Shown here piece by piece: positions 42,508-56,400 of a stretch of DNA of 64,000 nt. Made by a program: the position numbers and the translations under genes. Source of the DNA: Plasmodium brasilianum (lineage: Eukaryota; Apicomplexa; Aconoidasida; Haemosporida; Plasmodiidae); assembly GCF_023973825.1 (NCBI RefSeq), contig NC_090122.1:434001-498000 (forward strand). Direction: 5' to 3'. The notes beneath the pieces were generated by a model. That model saw only the letters and a program-made list of their open reading frames with translations. It was not told the origin of the DNA and did no database searches. The stretch's first letter is position 1, and every line of letters begins with the position of its first letter.

Positions 42508-44369
42508 ATGTATCTAATTAATCATAAAATAATAATTTTAAAGCTGGTGCTTTTTCTATCCATTCTTCAGAAAAGTAAAAAAATATGCATCTACTAAACA
42601 TATATGTATTATATGATATTATGCTCTATTATATAAAAGGAGAAAGTCTAGTTTTTTACATCATTTCATTCCACCCTGCGAGCTAACATATAAATCCACA
42701 TCGTTAATATATATGGTAAATTACTATTTTGTTCTTACTTGTAGGTTTATATTGCAACTATTCTGCACTGAGAAAACCCTTTTTGAAAAAGGTAACAACA
42801 ACAAAAAAAAAAAAAAAGAAAAAAAGCAGTAGTTACAGTAATAGCTGAAAGGTGTATTCTAATAAAGCAGTTAAAATAAATGCATGTATTACTAGTATTA
42901 CTATGTCTTAACCATTTTATACTAAATATAGAAAAATCAAAACGGTATAATTTTTTTTTTTTTTTCTTTTTTTTTTCCTCTTCAACATCCTGCTTTGGAT
43001 TGATGCAGTTCTTCACAGGCATAAAAGGTAAAGGAAGATAAAGAGAAAAGAAATATATACGCATATATACATACGCACATATACTGAGATACTGACATGC
43101 TCTACTGGATTTCTTTTATTTATATATATATATATATATTTTTTTTTTTTATTATTATTATCCTCAGCAGAACCGTCAGCGAACATGTTCGTTCAGAAAT
43201 ACTCCTATGGTGGTTTTTTGAATTTACATAAAATGCTGTCAAATTCTAATATAAATATTATACAAGAAATAAAAATAAATAATAATATATCAAACGTAAT
43301 AAATAAACTGAGAGAATTTCGTAAATATAATGATAACATTTACGAAAAGTTTATAAACTCTTGCTCTTCTTTTGTGAAAAAATTATATATAGAAACATTT
43401 TTAGACATTGATAAGTCATTAGCAGAATTAAATGAACTGTTAATAAAAGAAGTAAAATACTTATTACTAACAAATAGTGATGCCATATCAGAAGCAAGTA
43501 AATTGAATGAAGAAAATTTTAAAAAGAATTTAGTAGATAAATTATATGAAGAATTTTTACAACAAGAAAAGTCTGAAAAAGATGAGAATAATTTACTATA
43601 TTTTAATAAAATTAATATGGCACAAAAATTAAGAAAATTTTTAAATTTATATTCTATTGGAGATCCAGAGGCACATGAAATTATATTAAGCTTAATACAA
43701 ATAGATACATCTAAAATAACTATAGACCATAAATCAATACTAACGAATTTTGATTATATATTAAATTCACCTAATCCTTATATATTATTAAAAAATTTTG
43801 TCAAAGGAGATGAAGATATTATCAATGATTCTTTCTTAAAAACATATTGGATATGTGTAAAAAACTTACATTTATTTTTTAAGTCATATAATTCACATGT
43901 TCTTACTGTATTAGGGGAAAAGTTCAAAAATGATATCTTTACATATATAGATGACGTTATATGTCATAAAAAGGAAAAAGTTATATATAATGATGAGGCA
44001 AGTTATTTTCTTAATATATACAACTTTTTTGATAGTTTTTTAGCACTACTAATTTCAAAAGTTCATAATTCGAAAGTCACCATTTTAAATGAAAATGGTA
44101 TTCTCATATCTATACGTATAAATACTTTATCTGATAAGCTTATTCAGTTAGTATCTACCAAGTATTACTCAGGCACTTTAATTCCTCATAGATTATTTGA
44201 CGATCTAACATATCTTTTAGTTCATGAAGAGTTATCCATACTAAAAGCTTTACATAATTTCGAAGTAACTCCGATACATGTCATAAATGATTCTTCAACT
44301 TTTTTCCAGTATAAACATTCCCCTGCAACAGAAAGTAATCGAAAAGGACAATTTTCTACACTAAATATA

Positions 44370-44410
<41 letters not shown>

Positions 44411-47400
44411 CATTCGTACTTCCATTTTTGCCTGAACATCTATGTATGAAATTTTTACATGTACGTTCGTTATGCGGAGATTTACACGTATACAAATACA
44501 CTTCGCTGAGACAGTTTCGCGAGAATGAATAGAAGAGTTACACCTCTAACTGTTCCATTCATTTGTGCAAACGGACTTTCTGCTGCTTCATTGTGTGCAT
44601 TTTCGGTTTTATTGACAGAAAAAATGTGCTTCCGATGTTTGTATGTATGTGTGTATTTGTATGAGTGTTTATATGTGCGTTTGTATGAATGTTTATATGT
44701 GCGTTTGTATGAGTGTTTATATGTGCGTTTGTATGAGTGTTTATATGTGCGTTTGTATGAGCGTGCATGTAGGTATGTATATATGTATTTGTCTGTGTGT
44801 GCGCATATATGCTTGCATGAGTGAATCACTGATCGCTCCATTTTAACCTTCCTCTGCAGCCATCAAAATTGCGTCTATCACCTCACAAGAGAATGAGGAA
44901 GTTACCAAGTTAATAAAAAACGAATTAGAGCAAAATTCTACTGGGCAAAAAAAGGAGGATGTAAAACACTACAAAACTATAGCCGATATAATTACCAAGT
45001 ATAATGGGAATAACCCCTTGACACAAAATAATATCTATCTGTTGTTACACGATATTATTACAGGGAATTTAACAAATTTAAGTCTCTTATTTTCATTGGA
45101 AATTATTAATTATCTCGATGAACACTGTGAAGACATCGACTTGCGTAAGGAAAATTTAAGAGAAAACATGCAAGAAAAAGAAAAAGGGGATAAAGAAAAA
45201 AATAATGAATATTATAATGATCTAGGTTTACACCTTTATTATTCTGATAGACTCGATATACAAAATGATGATGTTAATAACAGTTCAACACAAAATTTAT
45301 TAACTAATTATATACATGACAACCCGAAATTGAAGAAGTTATATGATTCCATTATGCACAGCACCGAATATTCAGATAGCGATTCAAACAATTCAGAATT
45401 AAAAGAATCAAAAACTATTACAGAAAAAATGCACTTAAGTAAGATAAGGAGTGATCACTCATCAGATCATGAATCTATTAATTTACTACAAAATGAAAAA
45501 AAAGATATTTCATCCGACGAATCACATGTATCCAAAAATAATGATTTAACTCTAAGTACATATAACAAATCAAATGAAACTTTTTTAGAAAACCTGTCAG
45601 GTCCTTCTACCAATATGCCTACTGCAGGATCGAGGATGAGATTGTCTAAATCCATGTCAAATTTGTCAACTATTTTGACAAAAGAAAAAGGTACATCTGA
45701 ATGGGAAAATGGTACAAATTCTGAGGGGAAATATAAGAATTTGTCTAAGTATATGCCTAATTTGTCATACATCCATGACAAGAAACCTTTTTCTGAATGG
45801 ATTAATAAAAATTTGAAAGAAAATAATGTGGATGAGTCCTCTAATAATAGTAATAGCACGTCCACAGAATTATTAGATTATACGACTGAAGACTCTGCAA
45901 GCTCATCATCAACTGAACATTTGTATAAAGGCTCAAAAGAAGAATTCTTAGAAGATAATGATTATTCTACAGCAAGAGATACGTCACTTATGCCGAACAG
46001 TACATCTGCCATGGTTGATGATCCTTCTTTTACCGATAACCAAATGTCTGACGAAAAGCACAACAAATATATAAACAATTCAGGTAGTTCCTATAAACAA
46101 ATGGAAGGAGCAGACAACACGATAGATGACCAAATGAATGAATTTCACATATTTCGTGTTCGTAATATGTCTAATTTAAAAGTGGAAAATAATAATATGC
46201 ACAAGGAAGAAGAAAAATATGAAAAGAATATGAGGGAAATAATGAATAGTGCATTTTATCTTAGAAATATTTGTAACGAGAAAAAAAAAATTATGGAAAT
46301 AGAAAAGTTAAAAAGTATTAAAGAATTAAAATTTGACTTACTAGGTACAAAATATAGTATTTTAAATAAAAATTTATTGTTTCTGAATGACTCAAATTTA
46401 AAAAATATTTTTGAATCTATTTTTTTTGATTCTAATCAAATGAAAAATTCGATAATTCGGATAATGTCCACCTACGAAATAGGAAATTTAGAAAACATAT
46501 TAGATGTTAATATCAGTGACTTAAATTCTCATTTTTATAATTTACCAAACGTATTCTATAATAAGAAAAAAATTTTATCCTTATTTAGTTTAAATACTAG
46601 TCAAGATGTAATAAACAAAATTGAAACGAAGCTTTATTCTGTATTTACAATTGTTTGGGTACATTATACAAATTATTTGAGAAAGATATTGGATATATTT
46701 TCAACAAAGGAATTAAATGTACTCTCAGCTATGTATTATACATTTATTAATACAAATAAAGATGATCATCACCTAAATCTTTTGAACAATTTTGGTTTTA
46801 CTGATGTTTTTCTTATGTACACATTATTAATTAGCTTAAAGAGAAACATATATTATATAAATCAAAATAAATCTTTTGACATTCAAAATGATTCGCTCTT
46901 AAAAATTCAGCCTCTACAAATTGCACATGGGGATAATGGATTCTATTATATATTTGAAAACGATTTTGCAACTAAAATATTAAATAAAAATTTGGATAAT
47001 AAAAATAAAATAAATGCAGGTTTTGGTCTGAATTTCTACTCTGTTAAGGAAATAGGTAATTAGACTCGTTAATGTATACGAAAAGGGGGAAGAAAAGATG
47101 TGCAAAATATATACATACATATGAACATTCAAATGCACATGTTTTCCTAACGGTGCATAGTGATTAACATATATATATACATGTATATACATATATATAT
47201 AAATATATATATTTGTGTACCTTCATATTTGTTTATATAAGTTTTGCCACGAGAATATGCATCCACCCCATTTCCCATTTCTGCCATTTTCAATCTGATT
47301 AGATAAATCTATTTTTAATCATAACGGGGATATGGTATCCGAATTAGAAGAAGCAAAAATGTCTCTTCCAAAGAAGAACTTACTAACCATGATAGGATCA

Positions 47401-50400
47401 ACTGAACATGCAAGCGTTTCGTATAATATAAATAACAAGACAGTAACAGAAAAGTATTCATTTTTACCCATTTATAGAAATGAAAACGGAATTATTATTA
47501 ATGATGTTCCTGCTTTAATTACAGCTATTATATGTGGTCAATTAAATACGTTAACTAATATAAATGATTGTATAAAAAAAGAGGATGTTTTCTCTCCATT
47601 TAGTGAAAAAATTAATTCTATTATATATAACTTTTATAACAATAGCACAAGTTTTAAAAGTATTACATTTATGTCTAACAAGAAAGCTTATCAAAATGTT
47701 TTTAGTAATTTTTATGATAATGAAAAAATACGTAAGTAAAAAAAAAATTAATTCAAAAATTTTTTTACACGATATTGAAAATTCATTATAAATGTTACAG
47801 TCACGTATCGCTATATTATTGTTCAGTATACATATTATTGTTCCTTCTATAAATATTGGCGCATATATTTCTAATTATTTTCTGTACATTATAATTGCTG
47901 CGTGGAAATATGACAGTTTATATGCCTTTTTTTTTCTTTTTTCACTGTTGCGCTTTTTGGTTATGCACTATTATGTAGTACACTATATGTTATACAATAT
48001 TCTATTTTTTACTTTCGTTCTTGACAGTTCTGAGAGCACTGATACTACACCTCGAAGAGATGAGCCGAAATGCAGACGCTTTATCTAAGGAGAATGAAAT
48101 TAGATATCACTTTTCGTTTGTTTATAACTTAATAAAAAGACAAGTACTAAAGAAAGGGGTTCCTAACCACACAATAGCAGTTCATTTATATGCCCTAGAA
48201 GAAATAATTTTTAAATACAAACTATATAGCGAAAAAGTAGCTAGTACTCTAATTCTGCTAAGCAACAAATACGCAGGTAAAAATGAGACGAATGCTAATT
48301 TAGAACATATGTATATGTAAATAGTCGGAGTGATAGATATTGTTAATAATAGTAATGAGCTTATTTCCGTTCTCATATGTATTTGTACATGTGACTACTT
48401 GCCCTTTTTTTTTTTTTTTTTTATTTTCATTTGTCATTTGGTATATTTTATCATATTTGGCCTATTTGCAATATTAGACCACATTGTCATAATATGATTC
48501 TATTTTTTTACATTTTCTCCCATTTTTTCATATATAACTCCCCTTCTTTTTTCCCTAACCTTTCACGCGAAAAATGCAGAAAATGAACAATTCATGGAGG
48601 TGCTAGACATTATTTCCCTAATCTTTTATCGTATGAAAGTAGAAAAAATGAAGCAGAGTGTTAATCAAGGTACTCCGGAAGTGCACAGCGAAATACTAGT
48701 TCTCGATTTAATCGATGTAACAAATATAATGGCATTTTTTAATAAAGTTTTAAATAAGATAATCAAGATAGAGGAATTAGAAGAATTAATTGACAATGAA
48801 AATATTATTATAAGTCACATAGATGAAATTATGGTAGTTGTAAGGAAAATATTTGAAAGCTTTGATAATTACTTTTATGATATTATAGAGGATGATATAA
48901 GAAATATAATAATAGACACATTATTAAAAAAAATGAAATTATTACTTATTTATTATAAAAATTTTATTGATGACGATAGTAAAAAGTTGTCATCCTTACT
49001 TGTTAACAACATAAAAAATAAAAAATCATTTTTAATGTTTGAAGGTCCTATTACATACAATTTTCCTATCGATATATCATACGGAAAAGTTAAAAATTTC
49101 GAAAAAATCTTTTTTTTAGATTTAATTCAATATTCATACTCTGATTATACTAGTTCTCATTTGAAATACACACCAGATGATAAGGATGAACAGAGTAGCA
49201 ACATGTCACAACTAATTGAACGTGTGAAGAAGGTAATTTTATTGTACCATGCATTTGATATACCCCAAGAATATAATGAAAAATTATTTCAACATATTTT
49301 CGATTTTGCTCAAGAAGAATCTGTTAATAAATCTTTAGTTCGTAAAAGTGAACTATGGGGACGAAATGGTAATTAAGCGTCTCATGAGGCCACGCGCCTA
49401 GTGAGCCATTTATATAAGAAAAACATGTTTGCATGTTTGAATAGGGCCTTTCAGACTCTATTTCATGGATGTATACATAAATATATAGGCACATATATAT
49501 ATATATATATATATACATTCACATGCACCTATATACGAATCATTACTTTTTTTATTTTACCTCTTTACCTTTTAAATCTTTCCTTTTTGTTAAAGTGCTT
49601 CCCGCTTAATATTTTGTGTGCCGTTGTATGTAGATGCACATGAATTACGCGTATATTACGGGTACTCCAAAATGGGGGTTATTAAATTGTGTATTTAGCT
49701 TTTACTCGTTTTTCATGCATTCTACAGCATCGTATTAATTGTACATGTAGATATATACCTATCCTCATGGTACATACTACATACACATACATAAATGCCC
49801 AAATAATGCATACACACACATAAATAACTCCTACAATACACATTTACCTGTGTTCATTTTTAATTGTCTACAGTTCCGACAGACACTTACGCCAAGCTTT
49901 GTGTTGTTAATTTGCAAAGATTAATCAGGTACTACTTTGAAAGCAGTCGAATAAAGCATCTAGTAGATTTCATGTTGAATTATGATGAAGTTAAAGTAGA
50001 AATAAAAAGACCGATAATGGAAGAAAAGAGGACTAGCAGTTTATATTCATGCTTAAAAGAACAATGGTTATACAAAAAAAATTTTCAAAATATGAAATCA
50101 TATCTGTCAAATGTTAAAATGAGATTTAGCTTGAATGTGCAAGACATTAAGACATGTGTTAGAAAAAACGAAGGGTACCCTCATTTAAACACATTAACAA
50201 ATGTTATGTTAAATTTATTAGCTTATGAGTTAGATAATATTTTTCAGACAAAAGATAAATTCAATTCCATTTTTTTACTCATGGGAGTAAAGAGAAATGA
50301 TATGAGTATCAAATTACTTTATAAAATTAATAACGTATTAAATATTAAACAAAAAGTTGCCATTTTTTATTACTCTAAAAACGCACTCCTATATTTAACT

Positions 50401-53400
50401 GAAATATTGAGTCATCATTTTAAACAAAAAATTATATATTTATCAGAAAATGCAGAAGGTGAATTCAGTGTATATTCCTTTAATCCTGAAAAGAGTGATA
50501 ATGATAGTAAAATTATCATATTAAAAGATGATCATACGTTGAAAGTGTTCGATCAGAACAACTCTCTGTTCAAATATGAGATGCACCACGTGAAAGACGC
50601 CTGTGAGAAGAGAAGAAATAAAAATAAATAAAATGACAAAAAGGGAAAAAAATATATATATATATGCCATTTAAGTAGAAATTTTGTGAGAAATGAACGT
50701 GTTTGAAATGTATTTCATGTAGAAACTCGCACCATCGTGTGCATAATGGGGCACGTTCACATGTGTGTATTTTTACATTGTTCATGTGATTGGTTGCTAA
50801 ATTTACTTTCAATGTTTCCTTCATTTTTGTCCCTAGTTGTACTTTCACTTTTCTGCCATTTTTATTTTCACGTCTTCCTTCTTTCCCATGATTGTCCAGG
50901 TTTCCTCCATATGTACTATGATGAAGTAGTGAACATAAAAGAATATCTCGAGTCGCTTGAAGGTAAGTATGCAGAGAATCCAAGGATTTCATTGGAGGAA
51001 ATTCACGGTATTTTAAGAGCCTATAACTATGAAATGAGTTACACGAACATACAGCAAGCAATATTGGTTTTATTAGAACATAAGGATATCAGTAGTTTAA
51101 AAAAGGTAGACCTCTTAAATTTGATAGATTTAGACATTGTGAAGCACAGAAATATGAGAGTTAAAAACAGCTACCTACATTTGCTATACTTAGAAGTAAA
51201 TTCCCTATTTGCCTTTGGGTATTATAACAATTTAGATAATTTATTAAATGATTTATTCTTGTGTGATAAGGGATTGTTAGAATGGTTTAATGAATCCTTA
51301 TTTCATAGAAGAAAATCAGATGAGGTCAATAATTACAATAAATTACCTCTATTCGTTACTTCGTTAAGGTATATGATAAAAAAGTTGGAAAACATAACAA
51401 GTAATAAATTGTTAGTAAAAGAGGATTATGATAAAGTTATGGAACTATTTAAGACAAAAACACAAGAAATAGTAAAGTTTGACTTTGAGGAAGTTATACC
51501 ACTTTTTTTAAAAAAAAAAAAAAAAAAAAATTAAATTATGACAATACTATGCTTAGTAATAAAGTAGAAGAATTCAAAATTGATGAAAAGATAAAAGATA
51601 AAATTCTGAAGGAAATAGAAGAATATAAATTTTCTGTATCATCTAAGGATAGGAAACCTTATTACCTTATCTCCTTAATTGGATTAGGTCATTCCTATAT
51701 TCAAAAATTTAATAAGTTACAGTTAGGTTTTCATTCTTCTATGTCTGCTAGTAGTTTGATTAAGTTACATAAGATGTATAACCTATTCCTTGTAAATGAA
51801 CTAGCGGATGTGATGGATATACTAATTAGTACCATACTTAAGGTGTACAGAAATTTTTTTTATAAAAATAAAGAGAGTATAAAAAGTCAACAAATTAAGT
51901 TGAGTAAGAAAAAGAGAAAAGAATTTTGTGAACTAATATTATCAATGCACAATGTACATAATGATCTTTTAAATTGTAAAAATGCAAAAGAAGAAAAGGA
52001 TGATACAGATGTAGAGAAAAATAATGTAGAGTCCTTTACACTATATGAGGATTATTTGAATTATTTATATAAAAATGTATATGACTTTTTTTACTCCGTC
52101 TTAAATTGTTTAGATGATAAATCTTGCTTTTTAGAAAAAGAGGAACATATTAAAGATGTTATTAGGAGGTTTCTTAAGGATAATCCTTTTAATGAAAAAA
52201 TGGTATGGCTTATACCATTTATATCAAAACATTTTAGAAGTTCTCTAAGTATATTATATATTAAAGATAATGATATACGTTTGTACAAATATCAGGAAGA
52301 CAGTAGTATAAAATTTAGTATACAAATATTAGTACAAGATGAGAATATGTTTTTAATTCTACCTACTTATTTCATACATCTGAATATATTAAATATTATT
52401 ACAAATACGATTATAAAAAGTGAAGGTGATATCAGTTATAATATTAAAACTCTTGCGCCGTTGTATTTTAATATTCCTAACTGTCCATTGGTTATTGATG
52501 AGTCTATAAAAAATAGAGCCAAATCAAATGAATACTACAGTACCTATGTTGCAATAATTGAAGAAAAAGTAAGCCTATTTTTATCTAAAAAGATACATAT
52601 ATATAGTTTACTAATATCAATAAGAGAAGATATACTAAATTTTAAATATGTTATATATTACGAAAAATTTGTAAAATTTTTGGATATAATGGATACTTTT
52701 ATTTCTATACTTAATTCTAAAATACATTTAAATGTTGATATAACATTTGAGGATATTCTAAACTCTCCAAATAGCATAGTTGAAAATAGTATTAACAATA
52801 TTTTCAGTTTTATAGAAAATGATGACTATAGCATATTTGGTACAGAGATAATAAGGATTTGTTCAAATGCTATGAAAAATCACAGCCATAGAAAACATGA
52901 GGCAGGTACTTTTTTGCGACTCCTAGACTTTTTACTCAAAACAATAAAAGTGGAAATAGAAACACAGAATAAATTGTTGGATAATTTAAGTAAAGTAAAT
53001 GAGATAAATATGGTAAAAAAGAAAACGTACATTCAAAAATTAAAAAGTTTAGAATCCCTTATCATTTGTGAACATGTAAAAATAATATCAAATATAATGA
53101 AATATGTAGAAATAAATCTAGACAATATAATCAACCATATTGCATACAAATCGGAGAAGAAACATATTGAACATGAATTTATAAACAAAGTTCAAATAAT
53201 ACATGACTGTTGCTTGAAGTACGATTTCAACGAATTAGGGGCAACCGAGTTAACTAGGAAGTTTTTCAACGAACTAGAAAAAAGAAATATAAAAATTTCA
53301 GACTATTCAAAAGTTTTACAGAAGCTGTCAGACGAAGAAATTGACTACGAAGAATGGTATTCCATAGCATGCAAAATTCAAGTGGATTATTTTAAAAAAA

Positions 53401-56400
53401 ATGAATTATTCTATATTCAACATTTGAATGAATCTACGTTTTGGAAAAAAGGGGCAAAATTTTTTACATCCAAATCCATTGTGAGCAAATTAGAAGAGCA
53501 AAAATTATACATAGATGAGAAAGATATAAAACGACTAAGTGACAATAAATTAACATATAACGAATACAAGGATTTATTATATAATGTAAAAATTCTGAGC
53601 AGGACGGATAACAACTTAGACGAAAAACTGATAAATAGAGAACATTATGCTATTTCGATTGTATGGAAATTTATTAATACAGAAATATGTGTAAATGGAC
53701 AGGACATAAAATTTGAAGACATATATGAAAAATTAAAAAGTCATAAGAATGATGTACAATATTTATCTTTATTAAAAAAAGAAGATGTACATAATTTATT
53801 CAATGCAATAATAATATTCCATAGGTTAGTTGAAGCCATTGATGAAGGTACATTTAATAAATACAAAAGTTATAGGATAACAAATGTACTGTTTGAAGAG
53901 TTAATAATTAGAGGAATATACATATCAGGTGATTCCTTACTAACAAAGGAATATATTGAAACTATATGTAACTATGATATGTGGAAAAAAGATATTAAAC
54001 AAGTAAAAGTTAGTAATATGTTAATAAGATCCTTAGTACCAACAAAATACGTTACATACTATTCTTCTGCTTCAATTTTTAAAATACTTCGTTTTATCCG
54101 AAATTCAAGGATTAACACTTATTTAGTAAATGCTTTGTCTTATATCATATATCGTATACTAAAGTTAGGAAAAACAAAAAAGGATATGTTTAATACAATT
54201 ACGTCTGAAGGAATTTTTCGTGGTAGTTTGGACGCTATTAAACTTTTTTTAATAAAATTTAATATATCATTAGATACATTAATTACTTGGTTCACTACTC
54301 TTCTAACAAGCATGCATAATGTTATCGAAAATAGTATCATTGAGGATATATTAGAAAGTATCGATTATAGAAGAATCTTTTCTAATTTATTTTTTTTACT
54401 ACATAATATTGTAGAAGAATGTTACTTTAAAGCTATACTAGATTTTTTGCTTGGATATCCATTTATTGTTGAATTTGTAAATGATCATGAGGAGAAAGTA
54501 ACTGAAATTCTTTTAAATTTTAAAAAATTGTTTCTGCTTAATTTTGGTACTTATATTAATTTTTTTCTACATTTATATGATAGCATCGAGAGCAAATTTT
54601 TAACCTATATCAAATATTACGTTACGAAAATTTTAAATAATTTATTATCCTATTCATCTGAAATTATTGAAAAGATAATGCAAATCGAAATACAGAGAAT
54701 AAGTTTACTTGAATTCATCTCATTCAACGATGAAGAAAATATGGCATTAATGTATGAAAATATCATAGCAATTGTACAATATGAAGACTTTATGAATAGA
54801 CTTAGAGAAACTACTGTTAATAAACATAAGGAATATTTTTCTAATCAGAAAAAAGTACAAGTATCCAATTCAGAATTAATCCACAGCATGTATAATAAAA
54901 TGAAAGAACATTATCAACTGGAGGAGCCACTTATAAAAAACCAGGATATTCAAGGAGGTGAAAGGGATACACGCAATGCAGCGGTATCATCGTTTTTACA
55001 AAAAAAAATGTTATACCAGTTGAAAAATAGACAATTAGAAAATAGGCAATTAAAAAATTTGCAACTGAAAAATTGTAGGGGTAGATACAAATGGCATGAC
55101 ACTAATATTTGTCAAGGTGAAAATTTGGACAAGCGAAAGTATTTTAGTGCATCTAACAAACAGAAGAACATACAACCCATTTTTGATAACATCAGGCATA
55201 ATAAACAAAAATTGGTTAATATGCAACATAATTGTAACACAAAATTTGGAAACATGGATAGTAACATGGTTAAAAATATGTTCAGCATCCACAGGATTAA
55301 TTCGATGGGGATGGCATACCAAAAAGTGAACGGGCGCCCAGCTCGGAAGAATCAAAATCATAACTGTAATAATTTGGCTAATAATGTGAGGAATAATTAT
55401 ACAAGTAATGGCAGCGTAAGAAGTGGCAGTATATGCAGTGGTAATGGCTGCAGCGAAAAGGCCGCTAGGTATTGCAACGTTCTAAGTAATCATATTAAGC
55501 ACATGAACCTTACGAATACGCCCAAGAATATATTTCCCGTTTTAAGGAATAGTTATGATGATGACCATTTGGACTCGTCATTCCTAGAAAATAGAAGTAT
55601 CAACGAGAATAGTAATTATTATCTTACTGAATCATATAACTATAGAACGTTGAGTTGTTTAGAAAAAATGTTCATACACATTTTTGACGCTAATGTAAAT
55701 TCTTTGGAAAATAAAACAAAAACATGCAGTTCGTTGTATACTCACAATTGGACAAAGAAAGTATATAAAGTTTCTTTAGAAAAATTAAATGATAAAGAAA
55801 GATCTATATATGATTATACGCATGATTTATTTTTATACATAAAAGTTAATGACATAAAATGTGAGTTGCACTTTAAACTTAATGTTCCTGTACAAAAGAA
55901 ATACATTTTGAGTAGTAAGAAATATAAAAATGCAATATCAGATTTCAATATATTTAGAGAAAATAATCAGTTATGCTTTATAATTATTAATAGCAACAAA
56001 CGTCTGGATAAAAATATACACGTCTGTTACACTGCTGAGTTAGTCCCATTTTATAGAACTAATGATCTTACCAGTTACTTAAACAAATCCTTCAGAGATG
56101 TTGACAATATCAATAATAGAAAAATTCAGAAAGAAAATGAATTGGTTCACGAAAAGAATATGGAAAATATCGATAATATGCGCATATACCCTTTTAACAT
56201 AATTGATGGTAGTGGTAGTAGCGCTAATAATGATAGTAATGATACCACTGCATACAAAAATAATTCACTCGCCTTAAGGAGCGAAAAAGATTCAGAAATG
56301 AAAAATGAAAGCATTTCTACTTTGCAAGAGGAGAATTACAAAAAAAATGGAAAAGAACTCGTCAATAGGAGAAATTACTCCAAGTTAGCCTATGCAAAAT

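Noticed and set aside
42747..43064. Minus-strand open frame of 105 codons
   Set aside because: Overlaps the two mini-exons and the T-tract intron of the giant gene; mostly Phe/Lys runs.
44482..44846. Long frames on both strands in intron 4 of the giant gene
   Set aside because: Translations of a 24-bp tandem repeat inside a well-bordered intron.
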